A stretch of 64,000 bases of DNA from CBDIHH01 sp965279095 (GTDB lineage Bacteria; Pseudomonadota; Alphaproteobacteria; Caulobacterales; Caulobacteraceae): assembly GCA_965279095.1 (NCBI GenBank), contig CBDIHH010000007.1, positions 558,001 through 622,000 of the forward strand, given 5' to 3'. A program made the position numbers and the translations under genes. The notes below the pieces were generated by a model. It did no database searches. It had not been told where the DNA came from and worked only from the letters and a program-made list of their open reading frames with translations. This document shows, one piece after another, positions 46,895 to 55,991 of this stretch. The first letter of the stretch is position 1, and every line of letters starts with the position of its first letter.

Positions 46895-49771
46895 TCACAC
46901 GTGGCGCTTGTCCCACCACGCCACCGCGTCGGCGTCGCGCAGGGACAGGTCGGGGTAGCGCGGATCGGAGCCCACCTCCGGCAGGGTCCGGCGCGAGCGG
47001 GCGCATTTGGCGCCCCGCGCCGGCTCGATCACCACGAAGACATCGGCGAAGTCGGGATGGGCGAAAGCGCCCGCCGGCGCCGGCGCCACCAGGATCTCCG
47101 CCTCGCTGGTGATGAAGACGTCCGCCGCCTCGACCCCCTCGAAGGCCTGCGCGTGAGCCGCCGAGACATAAACCAGGGGCCGGGCGTCGAGGCTGGAGCC
47201 GATGCGCTTGGCGGCGCGCTCAACCTCGAGCGCCGCGGTGACGGCGGAGCGGACGTGCAGGATGGTCGCCCACCGGGCCGCCTCGGCGTCGTCGCGCCAG
47301 GCGGCGGGGGTGTCGGGGATCACCCGCAGACAGTTGGAGCCGGCGTCCGGGAAGCGGGTCGTCCAGGCCTCTTCCATGGTGTAGGCGGCCAGGGGACCGA
47401 GCCAGGCGGTCAGCCGCTCGAACACCAGGTCCATCACCGTGCGCGCGGCGCGGCGGCGGAGGCTGTCCGGCCGATCGCAATAGAGGGCGTCCTTGCGGAT
47501 GTCGAAATACAGAGCCGACAGGTCGCCCGAGCAGAACTCGGCCAGGGGACGGAACACGTCCTGGAAGCGGTAGCTCTCGTAGGCGGCGCGCACCTCGGCG
47601 TCGAGCCGCCACAGGCGATGCAGGATGAAGCGTTCCAGCGGCGGCATCTGCTCCAGCGGCAGCCGCTCGTCCTCGGTGAAGCCGCCCAGGGCGCCCAGCA
47701 GGTAGCGCACCGTGTTGCGCAGCTTGCGATAGCCGTCGGCGGTGGTCTGCAGGATGGTCTTGCCGATGCGCTGGTCCTCGGCGTAGTCGACCATGGCCAC
47801 CCACAGCCGCAGGATCTCCGCCCCGCTCGCTTGGGTGATGGTCTGCGGGTCGGTGGTGTTGCCCTTGGACTTGGACATCTTCTCCCCCTGCTCGTCGAGG
47901 GTGAAGCCGTGGGTCAGCACCGCCTCGTAGGGCGCCCGGCCGCGGGCCCCGCAGCTCTCCAGCAGGGATGACTGGAACCAGCCGCGGTGCTGGTCTGAGC
48001 CCTCCAGATACAGGTCCGCCGGCCAGTGGGTGTTGTCGCGCCCCTGCAGGACGAAGGCGTGGGTCGAGCCGGAGTCGAACCAGACGTCGAGGATGTCGGT
48101 GACCTTCTCGAACTGGGCCGGATCGTGGTCCCCGAGGAACGCGGAATCGGGGCGGGTGAACCAGGCGTCGGCGCCCTCCTGGCGGACCGCCTCCAGGATC
48201 CGCGCATTGACGGCCTCGTCGCGCAGGGGCTCGCCCGTCCGCCGGTCGACGAACATGGCCAGGGGAGTGCCCCAGGCGCGCTGGCGCGAGATCAGCCAGT
48301 CGGGGCGGGTCTCGACCATGGCGCGGATGCGGTTGCGGCCCTGGGCCGGATAGAAGGCGGTGTCGTCGATGGCCTTCAGGGCGGTCGCGCGCAGGCCGTC
48401 ATCGGCCACCGGGATGAACCACTGCGGGGTGTTGCGGAAGATCACCGGCGCCTTGGAGCGCCAGGAGTGGGGATAGGAATGGTCCAGCCGGCCACGGGCC
48501 AGCAGGGTCCCCGCGGCGATCATGGCGTCCATCACCGCGCCGTTGGCGGGGCCGAAGCGGCCGGACTTCTTGCCCTCGGTCTCCAGCACCTTCAGCCCGC
48601 CGAACAGGGGGACGTTCTCGTAGTAGGCGCCGTCAGCGTCCACCGTCTCGGGGATGTCGCGATAGCCGTGCGCCAGCCACAGGACGTAGTCGTCCTGGCC
48701 GTGGCCGGGGGCGGTGTGGACGAACCCCGTGCCGGCGTCGTCGGTGACGTGGTCGCCGCCCAGCATCGGCACATCGAAGCCGTAGCCAGGGTCGGCGGAC
48801 GCCAGGGGGTGGCGCAGCACCAGGCCCGTCGGATCGACAGTCTCGACCCGGGTCCACCGGGCGATCTTGGCGGCGGCGGCCACATCGGCGGCCAGCTTGT
48901 CGGCGACGATCAGCCGGTCGCCGGCCCTGGCCCAGGGCTCGAAGGCCAGGCCCTCTTCCATGGCCTCGACCTCATAGAGGCCGTAGGCGATGTCGGGGTT
49001 GAAGGCGACGGCGCGGTTGCCGGGGATGGTCCAGGGCGTGGTGGTCCAGATCACCACGGAGGCCCCCTCCAGGGCCGGGCGGCCGGTGACCGCGAACTTG
49101 GCCCAGATCGTCGGCGACGTGTGGTCGTGGTACTCCACCTCGGCGTCGGCCAGGGCGGTGCGCTCGACGGGGCTCCACATCACCGGCTTGGAGCCGCGGT
49201 AGAGTTGCCCGGACATCAGGAACTTGTGGAATTCGGCGACGATGGCGGCCTCGGTGCCATAGTCCATGGTCACATAGCGGTGCGCCCAGTCGCCGAGCAC
49301 GCCCAGGCGCTTGAACTCCTCCATCTGCAGGTCGATCCACTTGCCGGCGAAGGCGCGGCAGCGCATCCGGAACTCGGCCACGGGGATCTCGTCCTTGCGC
49401 TTGCCCTGGGCGCGGACCTCCTCCTCGATCTTCCACTCGATGGGCAGGCCGTGGCAGTCCCAGCCCGGCACATAGTCGACGTCGTAGCCCAGCAGAAACC
49501 GCGAGCGGACGACGAAGTCCTTGAGGATCTTGTTGAGGGCGTGGCCGATGTGGATGGCGCCGTTGGCGTAGGGCGGGCCGTCATGCAGCACATAGAGGGG
49601 GGCGCCGGCATCCTGCCGCGCCTTGCGCATGGCGTTGTAGAGATCGTCCTTCGCCCACTGGGCGAGGATCTCCGGCTCCTTCTGGGGCAGCCCGCCGCGC
49701 ATGGGGAAGGGCGTGTCGGGCAGGAACACGGTGGGGCGGTAGTCACGGGTCGGGGCGGCGGCGTCAGACAT
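46895..49771 (-). CDS. ileS: Isoleucyl-tRNA synthetase
   Basis: 958 aa. Class-I motifs: HIGHALNKILKD (HIGH) after PYANGAI, and KMSKSKGN. The editing (CP1) domain includes WTTTPWTIPGNRAVAF. The anticodon-binding domain has the PDSLRRRAARTVMDLVFERL region. The C-terminus keeps KCARSRRTLPEVG, a reduced version of the zinc-binding end of E. coli IleS. It charges tRNA-Ile. First gene of the ileS-lspA-DUF3035 series on the minus strand, with a palindrome after its stop. No T-box is expected or seen. Confidence 0.97.
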   Translation of the reverse strand: MSDAAAPTRDYRPTVFLPDTPFPMRGGLPQKEPEILAQWAKDDLYNAMRKARQDAGAPLYVLHDGPPYANGAIHIGHALNKILKDFVVRSRFLLGYDVDYVPGWDCHGLPIEWKIEEEVRAQGKRKDEIPVAEFRMRCRAFAGKWIDLQMEEFKRLGVLGDWAHRYVTMDYGTEAAIVAEFHKFLMSGQLYRGSKPVMWSPVERTALADAEVEYHDHTSPTIWAKFAVTGRPALEGASVVIWTTTPWTIPGNRAVAFNPDIAYGLYEVEAMEEGLAFEPWARAGDRLIVADKLAADVAAAAKIARWTRVETVDPTGLVLRHPLASADPGYGFDVPMLGGDHVTDDAGTGFVHTAPGHGQDDYVLWLAHGYRDIPETVDADGAYYENVPLFGGLKVLETEGKKSGRFGPANGAVMDAMIAAGTLLARGRLDHSYPHSWRSKAPVIFRNTPQWFIPVADDGLRATALKAIDDTAFYPAQGRNRIRAMVETRPDWLISRQRAWGTPLAMFVDRRTGEPLRDEAVNARILEAVRQEGADAWFTRPDSAFLGDHDPAQFEKVTDILDVWFDSGSTHAFVLQGRDNTHWPADLYLEGSDQHRGWFQSSLLESCGARGRAPYEAVLTHGFTLDEQGEKMSKSKGNTTDPQTITQASGAEILRLWVAMVDYAEDQRIGKTILQTTADGYRKLRNTVRYLLGALGGFTEDERLPLEQMPPLERFILHRLWRLDAEVRAAYESYRFQDVFRPLAEFCSGDLSALYFDIRKDALYCDRPDSLRRRAARTVMDLVFERLTAWLGPLAAYTMEEAWTTRFPDAGSNCLRVIPDTPAAWRDDAEAARWATILHVRSAVTAALEVERAAKRIGSSLDARPLVYVSAAHAQAFEGVEAADVFITSEAEILVAPAPAGAFAHPDFADVFVVIEPARGAKCARSRRTLPEVGSDPRYPDLSLRDADAVAWWDKRHV

Positions 49772-49973
49772 GGAAGGCTTGCAATCCTGCGCGGGACGGG
49801 AGGTGGGCGAACGACAACCCGGCGCGCGCCGGACCCCGCCTGGCGCGGGACCCCGACGTCACGCCGGGCGGTTAATTCGCAACACTGGGGGGACCGCGGC
49901 CATGGGCGCGGTGTGTAGCCCGTTCCGGCGGCCGCGCAAAGCGCTCAGGCGAGCGCCGCGCCGGCGCCTGTCG

Positions 49974-50150
49974 TCAGTCCGCGTCCTCGACCGGCGCGTC
50001 CCCGACATATTTCTTGATCGACTCGATGGCGTCCTTGGCCCCGCTCTTGGAGGCGTAGCCCTCGGTCGAGAAGATGACCTCGCTGTTGAATTTGAAGCGG
50101 ACCCTGAACTCGCCCGCCTTGTCCTTGTACACCTCGAACTTGTGCGCCAC
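49974..50150 (-). CDS. YegP-like DUF1508 small protein
   Basis: 58 aa. The reading frame begins at GTG 50150, with a strong AGGAGG six bases upstream, and ends at TGA 49974-49976. The sequence HKFEVYKDKAGEFRVRFKFN then SEVIFSTEGYASKSGAKDAI and ESIKKYVGD shows the complete YegP/DUF1508 unit, normally found in one or two copies. These small cytosolic beta-alpha proteins have no settled function. A longer overlapping open frame in another phase is spurious. It lies between ribF and ileS on the same strand. Confidence 0.88.
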   Translation of the reverse strand: MAHKFEVYKDKAGEFRVRFKFNSEVIFSTEGYASKSGAKDAIESIKKYVGDAPVEDAD

Positions 50151-50217
50151 CGAAGGCCTCCTCGATTGTGAAGCTTCACGGTCCTCCCCCGGCGCGCCGC
50201 TGTCAATCAGGCGGCGC

Positions 50218-51159
50218 TCACAGGGTGGGCATGAGCAGGGTCCGCGCCCGGGCGGCGTCGGCCATGACCTTCTGGACCAGCACGTCGAGCCCTTCGAAGG
50301 TCTCCTCCGGGCGCAGGAACTCCACGAGCTGGGTCTCGATCACCTGGCCGTAGAGGTCCTCGTCGAAGTCGAACAGCCAGGCCTCCAGCCGGGGTTCGAC
50401 GACCGCGACGGTGGGGTTGCGGCCGATGTTGGTCACCCCGGGCACCAGGCGGCCGTCGGGCAGGCGGGTGCGGGTGGCGTAGACCCCCAGGCGGGGCTGG
50501 ACATAGTGGTCCAGGGCCACATTGGCGGTGGGAAAGCCGAGCTTGCGCCCCAGCTTCTGGCCTTCCACCACCACCCCCTCGATGGCGAAGGGCCGGCCAA
50601 GCATCTCGGCGGCGAGGCGCACGTCGCCCGCCTGGATCGCCGCGCGGATGGCCGTGGACGAGATCTTGCCGATGGCCGGGTCGGTGACCGGCGGGGCGAT
50701 GGAGACGGAGAAACCCAGACGGTCGCCGTAGCGGCGCATGGTCGGGCCGTCGCCGGAGCGGTCCTTGCCGAAGGTGACGTCGAAGCCCACCGCCAGGTGG
50801 CGGGCGCCCAGGGCCTCGCCCAGCACGGCGCGGGCGAAGGTCTCGTCCGACATGGCGTGCATCTCGGCGTCGAAGGGCAGTTCATAGAGGCGGTCGACGC
50901 CCAGGGCCTCCAGGGCGCGCGCCTGCTGGCCGGCGGTCATCAGCCGGAAGGGCGGCCGGTCGGGGGTGAGCATGCGCGAGGGGTGCGGTTCGAAGGTGAT
51001 GGCCGCGAGCGGCAGGCCCGCCGCCCCCGCCGCCGCCGCGGCGTCGGCGATCACGCGCTGGTGCCCGCGGTGCACCCCGTCGAAGTTGCCGAAGGCGATG
51101 GCGGCGCCCTTCAGGGTCGGATCCAGCCCCTTCCAGCCGTGGACGATGGTCAGCGGCAT
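50218..51159 (-). CDS. ribF: Bifunctional riboflavin kinase/FAD synthetase
   Basis: 313 aa, family length. The N-terminal nucleotidyltransferase has IAFGNFDGVHRGHQRVIADA, FEPHPSRML and the STAIRAAIQAGDV motif. The C-terminal riboflavin kinase (~185-313) has GRKLGFPTANVAL and EAWLFDFDEDLYGQ. It makes FMN and then FAD. The start overlaps the MaoC stop by one base (TGATG). It lies between a MaoC hydratase gene and the YegP-like gene. Confidence 0.95.
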   Translation of the reverse strand: MPLTIVHGWKGLDPTLKGAAIAFGNFDGVHRGHQRVIADAAAAAGAAGLPLAAITFEPHPSRMLTPDRPPFRLMTAGQQARALEALGVDRLYELPFDAEMHAMSDETFARAVLGEALGARHLAVGFDVTFGKDRSGDGPTMRRYGDRLGFSVSIAPPVTDPAIGKISSTAIRAAIQAGDVRLAAEMLGRPFAIEGVVVEGQKLGRKLGFPTANVALDHYVQPRLGVYATRTRLPDGRLVPGVTNIGRNPTVAVVEPRLEAWLFDFDEDLYGQVIETQLVEFLRPEETFEGLDVLVQKVMADAARARTLLMPTL

Positions 51160-51593
51160 CAGGCGCCGGCCGGGCCTTCACGGCGCGGGACCACCACCAC
51201 CGCCTCGCCCTGGACGACGGGCTTGCCGCCCACCAGGCAGACGGTCTTGAGGGTCACCTGGGCGCGGGCCAGGTCGATGGCGGTGATGGTCACCCGGGCG
51301 GTGACCTCGTCGCCGATGTGGACCGGGCGCTTGAAGGCCATGGTCTGCGACAGGTAGACGCCCCCCGGCCCCGGCAGGTGCGTGCCCAGCACGGCCGAGA
51401 TGTACGAACCCGACAGCATGCCGTGCGCCACCCGGGTGCCGAACTGGGTGGTCCGGGCGAAGGCCTCGTCCAGGTGCAGGGGATTGGTGTCGCCGGAGAT
51501 GGCGGCGAAGGCGTTGACCGCCTCGTTGCTGGCGACGCGGACCAGCTCGGCGCTTTGGCCGACGCTGAGGTCCTCCAGGAAATATCCGGCCAA
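51159..51593 (-). CDS. MaoC-family hot-dog hydratase
   Basis: 144 aa. A single hot-dog domain with the R-specific hydratase motif GDTNPLHLDEAFARTTQFG then VAHGML. It opens GYFLEDLSVGQ, a standard MaoC N-terminus, and hydrates trans-2-enoyl-CoA or acts as a related dehydratase. TTG 51593 is preferred because GGAGG lies five bases before it; a TTG at 51605 is also in frame. Coupled to ribF through a one-base stop/start overlap. Its substrate is not evident from context. Confidence 0.87.
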   Translation of the reverse strand: MAGYFLEDLSVGQSAELVRVASNEAVNAFAAISGDTNPLHLDEAFARTTQFGTRVAHGMLSGSYISAVLGTHLPGPGGVYLSQTMAFKRPVHIGDEVTARVTITAIDLARAQVTLKTVCLVGGKPVVQGEAVVVVPRREGPAGA

Positions 51594-51656
51594 GCCGTCC
51601 TCCAACCCACCCAGTGATGGCAGCCCTTTTACAGGGCGGCAGCATTTTTGCGACAG

Positions 51657-52520
51657 CTACCAGACGAGGTCGCGCATCGCCCATCGCGCCGAGGCGCCCT
51701 GGGAGGCCAGAAAGGCCTCCGTCAGCCCGGAGTCCAGGGCGCCGCCGCGGATCAGGTCGCCGGCGTGGATGCCGGCCGCGATGAACAGGCAGTCGAGCCC
51801 CTGGCCCTGGGCGCCGAGGACATCGGTGTGAACCCCGTCGCCGATGCACAGCACCCGGCGGGGGTCCGGCGGAGCGTCCAGCGCCGCGCGGGCGGCGTCC
51901 ATGGACAAGGTGTAGATCGGCGCGTGCGGCTTGCCGGCCATGACCACCCGGCCGCCGAGGGCCTCGTAGAGGTCGGCCAGGGCGCCGCCGCAGTAGATCA
52001 GCTGGTCGCCCCGCTGCACGACCTTGTCGGGATTGGCGCAGATCATGGTCAGGCCGCGCGCCGCGGCGATCCCAAGCGTGGCGCGGTAGTCCTCCGGCGT
52101 CTCGCAGGTGTCGTCGACCGGTCCGGTGCAGGCGATGAACGCCGCGTCTGCGGGGCCGGCGGTCTGGAGCCCCAGCCCTTCATAGAGGGGCGCGTCCCGC
52201 TCCGGGCCGATGAGCCAGGCCGGGCCGGGCGCGCGCTCGGCCAGCAGGGTCCGGGTGGCGTCCCCGGAGGTGACGAACTGGCTCCACGCCTCGCGCGGCA
52301 CGCAGAGCTCGTCCAGCTGCTCGACGACGGCGGCGGCCGGCCGGGGAGAGTTGGAGATGAGGATCACCGGCCCGACCTCGGCGCGGAACCGGGCCAGGGC
52401 TTCGCAGGCGCCAGCGAAGCTGCGCCGGCCGTCATGGATGACGCCCCAGACGTCGCAAAGGAGCACATCGTAGAGGGGGGCGATCTGGCGCAGACCATCG
52501 GGCAGGGCGGGGGCGGACAT
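51657..52520 (-). CDS. HAD-superfamily class IIA hydrolase
   Basis: 287 aa. Motif I LLCDVWGVIHDGRRSF, motif II LISNSPRP, motif III lysine in VMAGKPHAPIY, and motif IV CIGDGVHTDVLGA. The large cap between motifs II and III is that of NagD-like class IIA HAD phosphatases. It matches the alphaproteobacterial TIGR01459-type subgroup in length and in the DVWGVIHDG opening. It dephosphorylates a small phosphorylated metabolite, unknown here. Upstream of maoC on the same strand with a 63-base gap. Confidence 0.9.
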   Translation of the reverse strand: MSAPALPDGLRQIAPLYDVLLCDVWGVIHDGRRSFAGACEALARFRAEVGPVILISNSPRPAAAVVEQLDELCVPREAWSQFVTSGDATRTLLAERAPGPAWLIGPERDAPLYEGLGLQTAGPADAAFIACTGPVDDTCETPEDYRATLGIAAARGLTMICANPDKVVQRGDQLIYCGGALADLYEALGGRVVMAGKPHAPIYTLSMDAARAALDAPPDPRRVLCIGDGVHTDVLGAQGQGLDCLFIAAGIHAGDLIRGGALDSGLTEAFLASQGASARWAMRDLVW

Positions 52521-52607
52521 GGGCGGTGGCTAAACAGCCGACGCTTTCGGGTCAACTGGCCAGCCCCTATCGCGCGCGCGCCGCCCAGGCGCCTTTCCAC
52601 AAATCCA

Positions 52608-52725
52608 TCATCCTAGGCCTTGTGCCTAGGACCCAGAAACACTTCGATTTCAGGATCTTGCACGGCACGGCGCCATGGCCTGAGCCGTGGGCGCGTCTGG
52701 GTCCCAGGCACAAGGCCTGGGATGA
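52608..52725. repeat. Palindromic repeat, copy 7: 29-bp arms between the HAD and tipF genes
   Basis: Left arm 52608-52636 (TCATCCTAGGCCTTGTGCCT then AGGACCCAG) and right arm 52697-52725 match as reverse complements at 27 of 29 positions. Both mismatches are G-T wobble compatible. Each arm folds on itself (CCTAGGC-CTTGT-GCCTAGG). A 60-base spacer follows no known pattern. Confidence 0.9.
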
Positions 52726-52774
52726 CGGGCCTCGATGATGAAGACCGAAAGCGTAGAGGCGAGGGGAGCGGCCC

Positions 52775-54028
52775 CTACCAGCCCACCGCCTTGCGGCGCA
52801 GCACCCGGCTGGTGAACTCGGCGGGCTCCTCGGCCTCGGCCAGGACCGCCTCGCGGATGGCGCGAGGCTCGCCGAACAGGTTGCCCTGTCCAAAGCCGAT
52901 GTTGAGCTCGAGGATGTCGACCACCTGGCGTTCGGCCTCCACCTTTTCGGCGATGACCTCGACGCCGTAGCGACGGGTGTGGGCGGCGTAGTCGGCGGGG
53001 TGGACGTCCTTGAGGTTGCGCATGGCCATCTGGCCGTCCATGTCGACCAGCTCGCCCAGCAGGGTCTGGGCGCCGATCTTGATGAACTTGACGTCGGCCC
53101 GGGCCAGGTCGGTGAAGTCGAGGTCCAGGGCGGTCACCTTGTCGAGGGAGAAGCGGAAACCCATGTCCGCCAGCTTGGCCATGTTGCGCGCCTCCACCGA
53201 GCCGCGCTGCTCGAAGGCCGCCTGGCCGAGCTCGAAGATCAGCGCCCCGGCCATGTCCTTGTTGCCGGCCAGATAGTCCAGGAACGGCGGGAAGAAGGTC
53301 TCGTCCTTGAGCGACGCCAGGGAGATGTTGCAGAAGATCCCCACCTTGCGGTCCTGCTTGGCCAGGCGGCGCACGATCTGCACGCAGCGGAACAGCAGCA
53401 GGTTATCGATGGCGGTGACCAGCCCCTCGGGCTCGGCCACGGCGAGGTATTCAGCGGGCATCATCACCCGGCCGGTGTTGTCGCGCAGGCGCGAGAAGCT
53501 CTCGTAATAGACGGTGCGGCGCTGGGGCAGGCTGACCACGGGCTGGAGGTACAGGTCGACGCGGTTCTCGGAGAGCGCCTCGCGGACGGTCTTCAACAGG
53601 GCGGTGGACTGGTCCTGGCGGGGGTGGACCTCCGCCGGCGGCGGGGCGCCGAGACGCTCCTCGAGATTGTCGCTCATCCGCTGGACCAGGTCCTCCAGCA
53701 TGCGCACCTCAGAGGTCAGTTCCTCGGACCGGCGTACGGTCTCGTCCTGCAGGGTCTCGGTGAGCACCACCAGGCGATCCTGGATCTGTTCCAACTGGCC
53801 GGCGAGCAGCAGGTGCGCCTCGCGGACGACGCCGATCTCCGCCTTGCGGGCCTCGCTGTCGATGGCGCGCTCCACCAGGCCATGGATGGCCAGGGCCAGG
53901 CCGAGGCCGCCCAGCGCCGCCGCCACGCCCGCGCCCCAGCCCGCGCCGGCCCGCCACAGCAGGAGGGCGACCGTCAAGGCCAGGCAGAGGTAGGCGCCCG
54001 TCAACAGCGCCACAGTGATCTTGCGCAT
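52775..54028 (-). CDS. tipF: TipF-like flagellar c-di-GMP effector with degenerate EAL domain
   Basis: 417 aa. Two N-terminal membrane helices (residues ~5-48) are followed by a coiled-coil region (~60-125, LEQIQDRLVVLTETLQDETV). An EAL-type domain (~145-400) follows. The EAL signature is ESF (YYESFSRLRD), the DDFGxGYSSL loop is LDKVTALDLDF, and KIDxSF is KIGAQTL, so phosphodiesterase activity is not expected. This layout is that of Caulobacter TipF, a polar c-di-GMP receptor needed for flagellum assembly. Two GANTC sites lie in the 90-bp upstream gap. queG is upstream on the same strand. Confidence 0.85.
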   Translation of the reverse strand: MRKITVALLTGAYLCLALTVALLLWRAGAGWGAGVAAALGGLGLALAIHGLVERAIDSEARKAEIGVVREAHLLLAGQLEQIQDRLVVLTETLQDETVRRSEELTSEVRMLEDLVQRMSDNLEERLGAPPPAEVHPRQDQSTALLKTVREALSENRVDLYLQPVVSLPQRRTVYYESFSRLRDNTGRVMMPAEYLAVAEPEGLVTAIDNLLLFRCVQIVRRLAKQDRKVGIFCNISLASLKDETFFPPFLDYLAGNKDMAGALIFELGQAAFEQRGSVEARNMAKLADMGFRFSLDKVTALDLDFTDLARADVKFIKIGAQTLLGELVDMDGQMAMRNLKDVHPADYAAHTRRYGVEVIAEKVEAERQVVDILELNIGFGQGNLFGEPRAIREAVLAEAEEPAEFTSRVLRRKAVGW

Positions 54029-54044
54029 GGGCCCGCCCGTTCAC

Positions 54045-54078
54045 GAATCGTTGCGGAGTATTAACCGCGCGGCGATTC
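54045..54078. promoter_or_regulatory. Paired CcrM (GANTC) sites upstream of tipF
   Basis: GAATC at 54045-54049 and GATTC at 54074-54078 lie 17-50 bases before the tipF start. GANTC is the CcrM methylation target, and GcrA-dependent promoters in Caulobacterales use such sites. Two within 34 bases is more than expected at this GC content (roughly one per 360 bases). Confidence 0.45.
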
Positions 54079-54118
54079 GCGTCGAATGGAATGGCTGTGG
54101 CGGATCCGCGCCGCGATT

Positions 54119-55261
54119 CTAGCGTGGCGTTTCGGTCTCCGTGGCGAGACGCCATTCCTCCAGCACGTCGGGATCGCTCTCGGCGGGGCCCTGCGCCAAT
54201 GCCGCCAGGGCCGCCGCCCCCAGCAGCCGCCCCGCCGCCCAGACCGCCGCCCCCCGCACCAGGGGCGAGGCGTCCGCCAGCCGCGCGGTCGCCGCGGGGG
54301 CGAGGGCCGCATCGCCGCTGTTGCCGATGGCGTAGAGGACGTTGCGGAGGAAGCGGTCGCGGCCGATGCGCTTGACCGGGCTCTTGGCGAACAGGGCGCG
54401 GAAGGCGGCGTCGTCGAGGCCGGCCAGGGCCGCCAGGGAGGGCGCGGCCAGGGCTTCGCGGGCATGGAAGGCGCTCTCGCGCGCGGTCGCCGCGAACTTG
54501 TTCCACGGGCATACGGCCAGGCAGTCGTCGCAGCCGTAGATGCGGTTGCCCAGGGCAGGTCGCAGCGCGTGCGCAATGGGTCCGGCGTGCTCGATGGTCA
54601 GGTAGGAGATGCAGCGGCGGGCGTCGAGCTGGAAGGGCGCCGGGAAGGCCTGGGTCGGGCAGATGTCGAGGCAGGCCTGGCAGGCGCCGCAGTGCTCGCC
54701 GGACGGCGCGTCCGGTTCCAGGTCCAGGGTGGTCAGCACCGACCCCAGGAACAGCCAGGACCCGAGGGATCGCGACACCAGGTTGGTGTGCTTGCCCTGC
54801 CAGCCGAGGCCGGCCAGGGCGGCCAGGGGCTTCTCCATCAGGGGGGCGGTGTCGACGAACACCTTCAGCTCGCAGCCCGTCTGCGCCGCCAGCCACCGGC
54901 CCAGGGTCTTCAGCCGCTTCTTGATCAGCTCATGGTAGTCGTCGCCCCGGGCATAGACCGAGACGGCGCCGCGACTGGGCTGCTCAAGCACCGCGAGGGG
55001 ATCGCTGTCTGGCCCGTAGTTCATCCCCAGGACGATGGCGCTGCGGGCGTCCGGCCACATCGCCCGCGGGTGAGCGCGCCGCTCGGCCGTGGTTTCCATC
55101 CAGTCCATGGTCCCGTGGCGCCCCTCGGCCACGAAGGCCTGCAGGCGGGCGCCCGCGGGCCAGGGCGCCTCGAGGCCGGCGAAGCCGCAGACCTCGAAGC
55201 CCAGCCCGGCGGCGTGTTCGCGGATGCGGGTCTTCAGCGCCTCAGAAGTCGAGGTCGTCAT
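54119..55261 (-). CDS. queG: Epoxyqueuosine reductase
   Basis: 380 aa. Cobalamin-binding N-terminal domain, with GMNYGPDSDPLAVL and SVYARGDDYHELIKKRL. Two [4Fe-4S] clusters are supplied by CGACQACLDICPTQAF with RCISYLTIEH and by CDDCLAVCPWNKFA. HEAT-like repeats close the protein. It reduces epoxyqueuosine to queuosine in tRNA, the final pathway step. Its start overlaps the GST stop by 20 bases, and tipF follows after 90 bases. Confidence 0.95.
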   Translation of the reverse strand: MTTSTSEALKTRIREHAAGLGFEVCGFAGLEAPWPAGARLQAFVAEGRHGTMDWMETTAERRAHPRAMWPDARSAIVLGMNYGPDSDPLAVLEQPSRGAVSVYARGDDYHELIKKRLKTLGRWLAAQTGCELKVFVDTAPLMEKPLAALAGLGWQGKHTNLVSRSLGSWLFLGSVLTTLDLEPDAPSGEHCGACQACLDICPTQAFPAPFQLDARRCISYLTIEHAGPIAHALRPALGNRIYGCDDCLAVCPWNKFAATARESAFHAREALAAPSLAALAGLDDAAFRALFAKSPVKRIGRDRFLRNVLYAIGNSGDAALAPAATARLADASPLVRGAAVWAAGRLLGAAALAALAQGPAESDPDVLEEWRLATETETPR

Positions 55262-55928
55262 AGTGGGCCGCCGGCGCCAGGCCCGGCCAGCGGTCGGCGA
55301 GCAGGGGGCGGAAGCAGGGCCGCGACTTGATCCGCATATACCAGGTCTTCACGCCTGAAAAATCCGCCCAGGGCACGTCGCCGAAGTAGTCGATCACCGA
55401 GATATGGGCGGCGGCGGCGAAATCCGCGAGGCTCAGCCCGGCGCCGGCCAGCCAGTTGCGCTCCTGCAGCAGGGTGTCGACGTAGCGCAGGTGGGTGCGC
55501 AGGGCCTCGCGGCCCCGGCGCATGTTGGCCAGGTCCGGGGCGCCCATGCCCAGCAGCCGCTTCTCCATTTTTTCGTGCAGCAAGAGGCCGTTGACCTCGA
55601 AATCGAACTTGCGGTCGAACCACTGCAGCAGTCGCCGCGTCTCGGCCCGCTCGGCGGGATCCTCGGACAGCAGCGGGGTCTCCGGGTAGCGCTCCTCCAG
55701 GTGATCCAGGATGGCGCGGGTCTCGCACAGCACCAGCCGGCGGCCGTTGACGACCTCGACCAGAACCGGGGTCACCCCCGACGGATTGAGGGCGCGCAGG
55801 CTGTCGGGCCGCTCCCAATAGCGCTCGGGCGCCTCGGCGAACGCCAGGCGCTTCTCCGCCAGGGCCAGTCGGGCCTGACGCGAAGCGGGATCGAGCGGGA
55901 AGTGATGCAGAACGCGTTCGACGGCCAT
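55242..55928 (-). CDS. Glutathione S-transferase family protein
   Basis: 228 aa. The N-terminal thioredoxin-like domain has LHHFPLDPASRQARLALAEK, NPSGVTPVLVEV and the glutathione-binding ETRAILDHLEERYP. The C-terminal all-helical domain ends LSLADFAAAAHISVIDYFGD, the N-capping box of GSTs. It probably conjugates or binds glutathione; the substrate is unknown. It overlaps queG by 20 bases and is co-oriented, so the two are co-transcribed. Confidence 0.9.
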   Translation of the reverse strand: MAVERVLHHFPLDPASRQARLALAEKRLAFAEAPERYWERPDSLRALNPSGVTPVLVEVVNGRRLVLCETRAILDHLEERYPETPLLSEDPAERAETRRLLQWFDRKFDFEVNGLLLHEKMEKRLLGMGAPDLANMRRGREALRTHLRYVDTLLQERNWLAGAGLSLADFAAAAHISVIDYFGDVPWADFSGVKTWYMRIKSRPCFRPLLADRWPGLAPAAHYDDLDF

Positions 55929-55991
55929 AGGAGGATGGAAGGCCCGGGGACAACAAGGGTTCCACTGAGCAGAAAGCGGTTAAGGCCGCGT

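Noticed and set aside
49859..50206. A 115-codon frame between ribF and ileS
   Set aside because: It is Arg/Ser-rich and out of phase with the YegP-like gene, which has the ribosome-binding site and family sequence.
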